A stretch of DNA of 64,000 nt, taken from contig NZ_CP108088.1 in assembly GCF_036192275.1 (NCBI RefSeq), positions 7,922,001 through 7,986,000 on the forward strand, written 5' to 3'. The notes beneath the pieces are model-generated. The model saw nothing but the letters and a program-made list of their open reading frames with translations, did no database searches and was not told the origin of the DNA. The DNA comes from Streptomyces sp. NBC_00250 (lineage in GTDB: Bacteria > Actinomycetota > Actinomycetes > Streptomycetales > Streptomycetaceae). Numbering within the stretch: position 1 is the first letter of the stretch; every line of letters begins with the position of its first letter. The position numbers and the translations under genes were made by a program. Shown here in pieces: positions 8,024-15,491 of the stretch.

Positions 8024-9433
8024 TCAGCCCACGGGCGCAGTCATGTCGTCGGCTTCGCTGACGGCCGGGTGGACGGTCTCCGCGGGCGGGTTGGCCGTGC
8101 GCCGCACCCACAGCCAGTACAGGGCCGCGGTGACCACGAGCCCCACGATCCACGAGATGTCGGCTCCGTCGAGCCTCTTGGTGAGCGCGCCGGTGTACAG
8201 CTTGGTGGCCAGGAACGGGATCTGGACCGCGACCCCCACGACGTAGCAGGTGAGGGCGGTGACGTTCCAGCGGCCGTAGCGGCCGTCCGGGTCGTACAGG
8301 GCGGGGATGTCGACGCGTTCGCGGGAGACCAGGTAGTAGTCGACCAGGTTGATCGCACTCCACGGGGTGAACACCATCAGGATCAGGAGCACGAAGTTCT
8401 TGAAGTTGCTCAGGAAGTCGTCGCTGGCCGCCAGCGCGATGACCATCGACACCGCGGTGAAGCCGACGATGTAGGCGGCGCGCGCGGCGGCCGAGATGCG
8501 CGAGCGGCCGTCGAACGCGGTGACGGTGGTCAGGATCGACATGAAGCCGCCGTAGGCGTTGAGGCAGTTGACCGTCAGCTTGCCGACCACGATCACCAGG
8601 TAGATCAGGAAGGCGAGGGCCACGGGCCCGGCCAGGTCGCCGAGGAAGCCCACCTGGTCGCTGAGGAAGGTCTTGCCCGCGACGGCGGCGGTGAGCGCCC
8701 CCAGCGTCATGGCCCACTGGGAGCCGATGACCGAGCCGGCGAACGTGGACCAGAACGTCGCACGCGTACTGGTGTCGCGCGGCAGGTAGCGCGAGTAGTC
8801 GGCGACGTACGGGCCGAAGGTCAGCTGCCAGCCGGCGCCGAGCCCCACGGCGAGGAGGAAGGTCGCCGTCTCGAAGCCCTTGTTCCCGATGTGCGCGCCG
8901 ACGTCGTACTGCGTGAACAGCCGCACCAGCAGGTAGCCGAGGCCGAGTACGCCGACGACGGTGGCGATGCGGCCCGCGATGTGGATGAGGCGGTAGCCGG
9001 TGACCGCGACCACGGCGGTCAGCGCGCCGAAGATGAGGATGCCGGCGTCCGTGTTGTCGATGTGCAGCATCTCGGACAACGCCTGGCCGGCCAGGACGCT
9101 GCCGGTCGCGGCGAAGCCGAGGTACATCAGGATCACCAACAGCAGGGGCAGGACCGCCCCGTGGACGCCGAACTGGGCCCGGCTGGAGATCATCTGCGGG
9201 ACGCCGAGCCGCGGTCCCTGCGCGGAGTGCAGCGCCATCACGATGCCACCGAGCAGGTTGCCTAGCAGCAACGCGGGTATCGCCCACAGCGCGTCGGCGC
9301 CGAACACGACGGCCAGCGCGCCGTCGACGATGGCGGTGATCTGCATGTTGGCGCCGAACCACAAGGTGAACTGGCTACGCGGCGTGCCGTGCCGCTCGGC
9401 GTCGGGGATGACCTCGATGGTGCGAGTCTCCAT
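8024..9433 (-). CDS. NCS1-family nucleobase permease (cytosine/purine type)
   Basis: This 469-residue integral membrane protein has about twelve hydrophobic segments. It carries the signature of the nucleobase:cation symporter-1 family: an N-terminal SQFTLWFGANMQITAI block, GPRLGVPQMISSRAQFG, and an intracellular PRDTSTRATFW segment. Members take up cytosine, purines, allantoin, hydantoin or thiamine with Na+ or H+; the substrate here is not determined. Two starts are possible: ATG at 9433 with GGGGAG about 7 nt upstream (used here) and ATG at 9469, which would add MPVQHTPGERLS. No nucleobase catabolic gene adjoins it. A hairpin follows at 7941-7978. Confidence 0.88.
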   Translation of the reverse strand: METRTIEVIPDAERHGTPRSQFTLWFGANMQITAIVDGALAVVFGADALWAIPALLLGNLLGGIVMALHSAQGPRLGVPQMISSRAQFGVHGAVLPLLLVILMYLGFAATGSVLAGQALSEMLHIDNTDAGILIFGALTAVVAVTGYRLIHIAGRIATVVGVLGLGYLLVRLFTQYDVGAHIGNKGFETATFLLAVGLGAGWQLTFGPYVADYSRYLPRDTSTRATFWSTFAGSVIGSQWAMTLGALTAAVAGKTFLSDQVGFLGDLAGPVALAFLIYLVIVVGKLTVNCLNAYGGFMSILTTVTAFDGRSRISAAARAAYIVGFTAVSMVIALAASDDFLSNFKNFVLLILMVFTPWSAINLVDYYLVSRERVDIPALYDPDGRYGRWNVTALTCYVVGVAVQIPFLATKLYTGALTKRLDGADISWIVGLVVTAALYWLWVRRTANPPAETVHPAVSEADDMTAPVG

Positions 9434-9783
9434 CGAGAGTCGCTCCCCGGGGGTGTGCTGGACCGGCATGGTGGAGACCTCTCCCGCAGCGATTCCGGTG
9501 TGTCCGGGTGAAGCGCAGCCGTTGACAGTGCTGCGTGCGCCGAATCTCGCATAGGGTTGAACAGGTGGCAAGATCCTGAATGGAGAATTTCAAGACGGTC
9601 ACCCGCAGCCTGCGGCCGGCCCGCCGCACCGGTGCCGGCCATGAACACGGGGGAAGACCTGGACGATTGAGCCTCGTGCCGACCGAAGTCCCATGTCAGC
9701 ACCTGTTCTCACCCGTCCCGTGCTGAATCGGTGCTGACGGCAGCGCGTAGAACTCACGATCCCCCCACCGGAAAGGCCCCCTC
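9434..9783. other. Divergent intergenic region, no gene seen
   Basis: This 350-nt gap separates the divergent permease and 159-residue hypothetical genes and must carry both promoters. On the minus strand a TTGCCA (about 9570) stands 17 nt before GAGATT, a weak candidate promoter for the permease gene. Short frames here are not protein-like. I see no operator palindrome. Confidence 0.5.
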
Positions 9784-10263
9784 ATGCAGTTCGTCCTCGA
9801 TCCGCCCCGCGGCGTGGCCCCCGTCCAGCTGGGCATGACGCTGGACGAAACGGTCGCCGCGGTCTCGGCATGGGGCGCGCCACGGGTGTACCCGGCCGAC
9901 GCCGTGCGCGCCTTCGACCTGGTCTCCGTCGAGTACGACGGCATCGGCATCCAGGCGGCCCTCGAACGCGACCACCAGGTCACCGCCGTCACCATCTGGG
10001 GTCCGGACGAGGACGAGGACCCCGACGTCCAGGTCCTGCTGGACGGCCTCGACGTCTTCCGCGTCCCCGCCGACGAGATTCTCGCCCACGCGGCCCGGAA
10101 GGGCTGGCAGGTCGACAACGACGACCCACGAGCCCCCTCCATGCCCGGTGTCACGCTGGCCTTCACCCGGGACACCTCCCAGGAGGTGACGAGGGACGAG
10201 AACAGCCTGCCGGTCTACTTCACCTCCGTGCTCGTGGCCGACGAGAAATACCGGGAGAAGTGA
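9784..10263 (+). CDS. Hypothetical acidic protein
   Basis: This 159-residue protein is not recognised. It is acidic (DEDEDPD near residue 78), soluble, and has no signal peptide or membrane segment. Its beginning, LDPPRGVAPVQLGMTLDETVAAVSAWG, has the pattern of small proteins whose first strand leads into a Gly-Met turn (LGMTLDE), often annotated as conserved hypothetical or immunity-like in actinobacteria; that resemblance is weak. GGAAAGG precedes the ATG by about 8 nt. It stands alone between the divergent permease gene and the PP2C gene 258 nt downstream. Confidence 0.75.
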   Translation: MQFVLDPPRGVAPVQLGMTLDETVAAVSAWGAPRVYPADAVRAFDLVSVEYDGIGIQAALERDHQVTAVTIWGPDEDEDPDVQVLLDGLDVFRVPADEILAHAARKGWQVDNDDPRAPSMPGVTLAFTRDTSQEVTRDENSLPVYFTSVLVADEKYREK

Positions 10264-10402
10264 CGACGATCAGATGCCGGCAACCCTCGCGCCCTCCATG
10301 CGCCGACCTGCACAGATGACCGCAGAGGGTGGTCTGACCTGCGGCTTTGCTCTTTTCTGGAGCTTTCGCGGTGACGCTGCTCCGTGCAGTCGATGCTCCC
10401 TG

Positions 10403-10420
10403 GCCGCTCCCCGGAGCGGC
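10403..10420 (+). terminator. Possible short terminator hairpin
   Basis: GCCGCTCC (10403-10410) pairs perfectly with GGAGCGGC (10413-10420) across two bases. It lies about 140 nt after the hypothetical gene and 100 nt before the PP2C gene. The arms are short and the loop very tight, so the call is weak. Confidence 0.35.
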
Positions 10421-10521
10421 TTCGTTCTCCCCGGGTTCTCCGTTGATGACAGCCTGCCCCAGGACCGGAGCGGCGGGTGCCGTGGAGTGCGCGGCTTACT
10501 CCGGCGTAGGAGCCTGGTGGT

Positions 10522-11625
10522 GTGGTGAAGCCAAGGGAGACGGCGACCGGCGCGTACCGGCGGAGCTGGTTGCGAGGGGCCCCGCCGCCTCGCTGGGTGC
10601 GGGTCCTGCCCGTGCTGCTGCTCGTCGGGGTCGGTGCGGCCTCCCTCACCGAATCCGTTCCGGTGGACATCGGCTTCCTGCTCGGCGCGGTGCCTCCGCT
10701 GGCCGTTCTGGCCTACGGGCCGTTGGCCACGGCGTTCCTCGGTGCCGCGACGATCGGGCTGCTGACCGTTCCCCTCTTCCATCTGGACCAGCCCGGCAAC
10801 ACCGACCTCTTCACCCTCGGCTTCGTGGCGACCCTGAGCGTCTTCGTCTCCTTCGTACGGGGGCGCCGGGACGAGCAGCTCGACCTGGAACGTACCGTCG
10901 CCGAGACGGCCCAACGGGCCATCGTCCCGGATGTACGGCGGCGGGTCGGGCCCGTGTGCTGCGCGAGCCTGTACCGCGCCGCGGAGCGCGGCACGCTGGT
11001 GGGAGGCGATTTCTTCGACGTCCGGCCCGGCCCCCACGGGGTGCGGGCGGTCCTCGGCGACGTGCAGGGGCACGGTCTGTCGGCCGTCGCGACGGTCGCC
11101 TCCGTGATGGGTGCGTTCCGCGAGGCCGTGCTGGACGATGTGGACGCGGAGTCGATCGCGGCGCGGCTGGACCGCAGGCTCGTGGTCGACTCGGCGGGGA
11201 AGGAGCACGCGGAACTCTTCGCCACGGCCGTCCTCCTGGACTTCGCTCCGCGCGGGCGGCAGGTCCGCGTCCTGGCCTGCGGGCATCCTCCGCCGGTCCT
11301 GCTGCGCGGCGGAGCCGTGAGCACCCTGGAACTCGATCCCGGGCCGCCCCTGGGACTGGGCCTCGCCGACGTCATGCCCGGAACCGCCGCCACGGCGACG
11401 CTCCTGCCGGGGGACCGGCTGCTCCTGGCGTCGGACGGTGTCCTGGAGGCACGGGACGCCTCCGGCGCCTTCTACCCCTTCGTCGAGCGTCTGGCAGGGA
11501 TGACGGGTGTCGGCCTGGACGAGTTGCCCGACGAGATCTGGGCCGACCTGAGCGGCTTCGCCCCCAAGATCCAGGACGACGTCACGCTCCTGATCCTCAC
11601 CTTGGACGCCTCCGGGCCGGGCTGA
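10522..11625 (+). CDS. Membrane PP2C-type (SpoIIE-like) Ser/Thr phosphatase
   Basis: This 367-residue protein has about four hydrophobic segments in residues 25-115 (for example VRVLPVLLLVGVGAA and IGFLLGAVPPLAVLAYG). A SpoIIE/PP2C catalytic domain follows, with metal-binding motifs GGDFFDV, GDVQGHG, LASDGVLEA and QDDVTLLIL. It should dephosphorylate a Ser/Thr phosphoprotein, typically an anti-anti-sigma factor in partner-switching circuits controlling stress sigma factors. No GAF or PAS sensor domain is present, so the membrane part is the likely input. The start is GTG at 10522 with AGGAG about 9 nt upstream; the adjacent GTG at 10525 is an alternative. No sigma or anti-sigma gene lies nearby. 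Confidence 0.88.
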   Translation: MVKPRETATGAYRRSWLRGAPPPRWVRVLPVLLLVGVGAASLTESVPVDIGFLLGAVPPLAVLAYGPLATAFLGAATIGLLTVPLFHLDQPGNTDLFTLGFVATLSVFVSFVRGRRDEQLDLERTVAETAQRAIVPDVRRRVGPVCCASLYRAAERGTLVGGDFFDVRPGPHGVRAVLGDVQGHGLSAVATVASVMGAFREAVLDDVDAESIAARLDRRLVVDSAGKEHAELFATAVLLDFAPRGRQVRVLACGHPPPVLLRGGAVSTLELDPGPPLGLGLADVMPGTAATATLLPGDRLLLASDGVLEARDASGAFYPFVERLAGMTGVGLDELPDEIWADLSGFAPKIQDDVTLLILTLDASGPG

Positions 11626-11730
11626 CGAGACAGAGCCCCGGCCCCGCGAACGACCGGTCGGGAGCCCCGGCACCGGGCCGCGTCACCGGGGCGCACGCCT
11701 GGCACCGGGGAGGGCGCGGAGGAGTGTGCC

Positions 11731-13254
11731 TCACCGGCCCACCGGTAGGGGCTCGTCCCGACCGTGCCTGACCGGGGCGTTCCACCTCCGGGTGTACAGG
11801 CGTGCGAGCCGCAGTGCGGTGATGGAGGCGCCGGCGACGGTTGCCCCGCAGAAGGTGACGAACACGTCGGGTGTCCAGGTCCACAGGGCCCTGGGGCCGA
11901 TGAGGGTGAGAGCCGTGGTCAGGGCGATTGCGGGCAGGGTGCCGGCCAGGCACCACAGGACGGTCGGGAGGATCCGGAGGGCTGTGGGGCGGCGCAGCAG
12001 TCGAATGGAGTGGAAGGTCTCCAGCAGGAGACCGAGGGTCAGGGCGGTGAGGCCCCAGATGGTGACGGAGTAAGCCGCTGCGGAGGGCGCGTCGGTGGGG
12101 GTGTCGCCGCCGGCCAGGATGCGGGCGGCGCCGAAGCCGACCTCCATGACGGCCTCGTCGTGAAGGAGGCCGTGGAGGTTCTGCTGGAGGACGAGGGCGA
12201 TGTTCTGCTCGGGCAGGAGGAAGAGCATGGCGGAGTAGCCCGGTGTGGCGCCGGTGTGCCAGATCGCGGTGTCGAGCGGGGGCTTCAGGCCCCCGACGCG
12301 CCAGCCGAGTCCGTAGCCGGTGCCGGCGCCGGACGGGTGGAGACGGCCCGGTTCCCGCATGAGGCGGACGGACTCGGGAGTGAGAACCGTCGCCCCGTCG
12401 CCGGCCTTCCCCGATCGGAGCTGGAGGGAGGCGAAGGCGGCGAGGTCGTCGAGGTCCCCGCCGGTGTACCCGTAGGCGGCGCCCGCGTCGTCCACGCCGT
12501 CGACGATGGCGGACGGTACGCCCCACAGGAGTTGGTGTCCGGGCGGCAGGTCGCGCCGGCGGGCGGCTGCCCGGTCGGCGATCGCCCCGTCCATGCCGGC
12601 CGGTCCGAGGACACTCTTTCGGAGATGATCGGCGAAGGAGAGCCCCGTCGTGGACTCGACCACGGCGGCCAGTACGAGGTAGTTGGCACTGGTGTAGGCG
12701 TAGGTGCTGCCCGGTCGGCGGAGCGGCGTCACGTCGTCGAGGGCGGCGATGCGCTCCGCCGCACCCGGGCAGTCGGCGTCGACGCAGTCGGCGACCTCGA
12801 AGGTGGCTGACGCGGGGAGGCCCGCGGTCTGCGCGAGCAAGTGGCGGACCGTGACCTGAGAGGCGTGGTCCGTGCCGCCGAAGCGGAAGGCCGGAAGGTG
12901 GTCGACAACCCGGTCGTCGAGGCCGACGCGGCCGTCCTGGACGAGCGTCATCACGGCGCTCGCGGCGATCGGCTTCGCGACCGAGCCCCACAGGAACGGC
13001 GTTGCGGTCGTGACCCGTTCGCCGTGTCCGTCCGTACCCCAGGCGCGCGAGTGGACCGGCCCGTCGGGCCCGACCACGGCGTAGGCGAGTCCGGGTGTGC
13101 GGGTGGCCTCCATCCGCTCGCGCACGTAGGCGTCGATCGTCGCGAAGCGGCCGGACGGGGCGGCGTCGGCACCGGCTGCCGCCGGTGCCTGACCTAACGT
13201 CACGAGGCAGAGCAGGAGCGCGGCGGCGGCCACGCGTCGGAACGAGCTGGGCAT
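11731..13254 (-). CDS. Serine hydrolase, beta-lactamase class C family, membrane-anchored
   Basis: This 507-residue protein has a signal peptide (residues 1-28) and a beta-lactamase/DD-peptidase-fold domain with the nucleophile in Ser91-Val-Ala-Lys94. The Tyr motif reads YTSANY, where the usual Asn of YxN is Ser, and a late WHTGATPGY motif replaces KTG. About three C-terminal hydrophobic segments (from roughly residue 400, for example LTALTLGLLLETF) anchor it in the membrane with the catalytic domain outside. Such proteins act as DD-carboxypeptidases, esterases or peptidases; which one is not clear. It is divergent from a TetR gene, and two palindromes between them suggest that the regulator represses it. 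Confidence 0.88.
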   Translation of the reverse strand: MPSSFRRVAAAALLLCLVTLGQAPAAAGADAAPSGRFATIDAYVRERMEATRTPGLAYAVVGPDGPVHSRAWGTDGHGERVTTATPFLWGSVAKPIAASAVMTLVQDGRVGLDDRVVDHLPAFRFGGTDHASQVTVRHLLAQTAGLPASATFEVADCVDADCPGAAERIAALDDVTPLRRPGSTYAYTSANYLVLAAVVESTTGLSFADHLRKSVLGPAGMDGAIADRAAARRRDLPPGHQLLWGVPSAIVDGVDDAGAAYGYTGGDLDDLAAFASLQLRSGKAGDGATVLTPESVRLMREPGRLHPSGAGTGYGLGWRVGGLKPPLDTAIWHTGATPGYSAMLFLLPEQNIALVLQQNLHGLLHDEAVMEVGFGAARILAGGDTPTDAPSAAAYSVTIWGLTALTLGLLLETFHSIRLLRRPTALRILPTVLWCLAGTLPAIALTTALTLIGPRALWTWTPDVFVTFCGATVAGASITALRLARLYTRRWNAPVRHGRDEPLPVGR

Positions 13255-13285
13255 GGCGGTACTCGCCCTTTCGTCGGACGGAAGG

Positions 13286-13331
13286 ATAACCGTATGGAGA
13301 TACGGTTATAACCGTACGCTGGTACGGTTAT
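13286..13331. promoter_or_regulatory. Two overlapping palindromic operators for the TetR regulator
   Basis: Site 1 (13286-13309) is ATAACCGTAT, four bases, ATACGGTTAT. Site 2 (13308-13331) is ATAACCGTAC, four bases, GTACGGTTAT. Both are perfect 10-bp inverted repeats and they share two bases. They fill the gap between the serine hydrolase start (13254) and the tetR GTG (13335), so bound repressor would block both genes. Confidence 0.9.
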
Positions 13332-13334
13332 CAA

Positions 13335-13976
13335 GTGCCGAGAACCGCTGATCACGAGGAACGCCACCGCCAGATCGCCGACGCCGTAAGCCGGTTGATC
13401 GCGGAGCACGGGCTGGACGCCGTGACGGTCGCCCGCACGGCCGCCGCCGCGGGCATGTCCGTCGGGCTCGTCCAGCACTACTTCCGGAACAAGGACGAGA
13501 TGCTCCTCCACGCGTTCCGGCAGGTCTCGGCCTGTATCCGCGCTCGCGCCGAGCAGAGCATCAGGGACGGGGTCGAGCACAGGCGGCCGATCGCCCGGGT
13601 GATGGCCGAGGTGATGACCGAGTACATCCCCCTGGATGAGGCCCGCCGTGCCGAGTACCGGGTCGCCCGCGCGTTCGCCGGCCGTGCCCTCGATGCCCCC
13701 GCCCTCGCCGAGGTGGATACCGAGACCGCCCGGAAGCTGCGCGAGGACATCGCGCGGGCCGTCCACAACGGCAAAGAGTGCGGAGAGGTCGACGAGGGCC
13801 TGGACCCGGTGCCGGCCGCCGTGCGTCTGGCGGCTGTGATGGAAGGCCTCGCACTCCAGGTCTATCGCGAGCCCGACGGCGTCGCGGGAGTGCCTGCGGC
13901 CCGGTTGGTGGGACCCGTGCTCGACGCCGAACTCGCCGCCGTCTTCACCGGCGAGTGCCGCCAGTACGAGACGTGA
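13335..13976 (+). CDS. TetR-family transcriptional regulator
   Basis: This 213-residue DNA-binding repressor has an N-terminal helix-turn-helix (residues about 10-55, including VTVARTAAAAGMSVGLVQHYF and KDEMLLHAF) and an all-helical C-terminal ligand domain of the TetR_C type. The start GTG at 13335 lies four bases after the second operator half-site and no Shine-Dalgarno sequence precedes it, so the mRNA is probably leaderless. The paired palindromes at 13286-13331 make autoregulation and repression of the divergent serine hydrolase likely. The inducer is unknown. Confidence 0.92.
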   Translation: MPRTADHEERHRQIADAVSRLIAEHGLDAVTVARTAAAAGMSVGLVQHYFRNKDEMLLHAFRQVSACIRARAEQSIRDGVEHRRPIARVMAEVMTEYIPLDEARRAEYRVARAFAGRALDAPALAEVDTETARKLREDIARAVHNGKECGEVDEGLDPVPAAVRLAAVMEGLALQVYREPDGVAGVPAARLVGPVLDAELAAVFTGECRQYET

Positions 13977-14143
13977 GGGAGCCGGGTCCCCGGCCGAAGA
14001 GGTGCCCTCGGCAGTCTCCGACCGGAGAGGCGTCCTCGGCGACGGTCGGGGCGGGGGAACGCTCTCGGTTTTGGCGGACTTGATCCGGGAGCGCCGATCC
14101 GTCGGGGGCCCCGGGAGCCCCGGCTCCGGTGGCGGGCCCAATT

Positions 14144-14191
14144 CTGATGCATCGTCAAATGACGCTGTATCAGTTATTGACGGTTCATCGG
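14144..14191. promoter_or_regulatory. Triple TGACG-N3-YATCRG operator upstream of the LivK-type gene
   Basis: Three 14-bp elements fit TGACGNNNYATCRG: 14144-14157 (on the minus strand, TGACGATGCATCAG), 14160-14173 (TGACGCTGTATCAG) and 14178-14191 (TGACGGTTCATCGG). The second and third start 18 bp apart. They sit 41-88 bp before the transporter start codon. The binding protein is unknown; repeated spacing suggests a cooperative regulator. Confidence 0.7.
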
Positions 14192-14231
14192 TTCGGTCAC
14201 AGAATGCGGTCACCCGACGGAGGGATCGCTT

Positions 14232-15479
14232 GTGCCTCGACCGTTGCGCGTCATCGCCGCCACCTTCGCCCTGCTCCTCGTCACTGCCTGCAACTCCGCC
14301 TCCAGCGGCGGAAGCGGCTCCTCCTCCGTACGCGGAGTCACCGCCGACACGATCAAGGTCGGCGGCATCGTCTCCATGACGACCGCCAGCGGCTATTCCA
14401 AGAAGGACACCGACCTCGGCGCCCGGGCCCGCTACGACCGGGCCAACGCCGAGGGTGGGATCAACGGGCGGAAGATCGAGTACCTGGGGGCCGAGGACGA
14501 CGGCCAGGACCCCGGCAGGAACCTGGCAGCGGCCCGCAAACTCGTCCAGCAGGACAAGGTCTTCGCCGTTTCCCCCATGAGCTCGGTGACCTTCGCCGGG
14601 GCCGACTTCCTCGACGCCCAGAAGGTCCCGACGGTGGGTTGGGGCACGCTCCCCTCGTTCTGCGGGCCGGCGCACCTCTACGGCTTCAACGGCTGCCTCG
14701 TCCCGACGCCCGGCGGCACGCTCAACCAGACCTGGCCCGAGGGCCTCGCGGCCGTCCTCGGCGGCGCGCGCGGCAAGTCGGTCGCGCTGATCGCCGGCGA
14801 CAACGACGCCGGCAAGTTCGGCATCCGCACCTTCACCCAGGGCTTCAAGGCGGCCGGCTTCCAGGTCGCCTACGCCAAGGCCGTGGTGCCGGCGACCTCG
14901 ATGCCGAGCGACTGGTCGGCGTACACCAAGGAGATCCTCCGCTCGGGCCCCGGCGGCGGCGCACCCGACGCCGTGATCTCGGTGATGCAGACGCCGTACA
15001 ACATCGGTCTGTTCACCGCGCTCAAGCGGTCCGGCTACAAGGGCGTCATCTCCGACCCGACGGACTACGACCCCGGGCTGCTCGCGAAGGACGCGACGAA
15101 GCAGGCCCTCGACGGGGTGCACGTGCTGCTGCAGTTCCAGCCCTTCGAGGCGGACACCCCCGCGATGCGGCAGTTCAAGGCCGACATCGAGAAGGCCGCC
15201 GGGGGCAAGGACATACCCCTCAACATGCACATGATGACGGGGTACATGAGCGCCGACCTCTTCCTCGCGATCGCCGGGAAGGCCGGCAAGGACCTGACCG
15301 TCGAGTCCTTCCAGAAGGCCGCCGCCGGGTTCGCCGACACCGGGACCCTCGTGGGCGACCGCGCCGAGCCCAAGGGGCAGAAGGAGAGCTTCGGCTGCGG
15401 GGCGCTCGTCCGACTGAGGAACGGGCGGTACGAGGTGGCGGTGCCGTTCAAGTGCTATCCGCCGATCCCCTTCGGCTGA
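14232..15479 (+). CDS. ABC importer substrate-binding lipoprotein (LivK type)
   Basis: This 415-residue lipoprotein has the lipobox LLLVTAC with Cys20, followed by a Ser/Gly-rich tether. It then shows a type I periplasmic-binding-protein fold typical of branched-chain amino acid importers (TIKVGGIVSMTT, DDGQDPGRNLAAARKL). Start GTG at 14232 has GGAGGG upstream. It is the first gene of a three-gene operon with the fused permease/ATPase 12 nt downstream and a LivG-like ATPase. Substrates of this family include amino acids, amides, urea and aromatic acids; binding residues here are not diagnostic. The repeated operator upstream indicates substrate-linked control. Confidence 0.9.
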   Translation: MPRPLRVIAATFALLLVTACNSASSGGSGSSSVRGVTADTIKVGGIVSMTTASGYSKKDTDLGARARYDRANAEGGINGRKIEYLGAEDDGQDPGRNLAAARKLVQQDKVFAVSPMSSVTFAGADFLDAQKVPTVGWGTLPSFCGPAHLYGFNGCLVPTPGGTLNQTWPEGLAAVLGGARGKSVALIAGDNDAGKFGIRTFTQGFKAAGFQVAYAKAVVPATSMPSDWSAYTKEILRSGPGGGAPDAVISVMQTPYNIGLFTALKRSGYKGVISDPTDYDPGLLAKDATKQALDGVHVLLQFQPFEADTPAMRQFKADIEKAAGGKDIPLNMHMMTGYMSADLFLAIAGKAGKDLTVESFQKAAAGFADTGTLVGDRAEPKGQKESFGCGALVRLRNGRYEVAVPFKCYPPIPFG

Positions 15480-15491
15480 GGGGCGCGCCAC

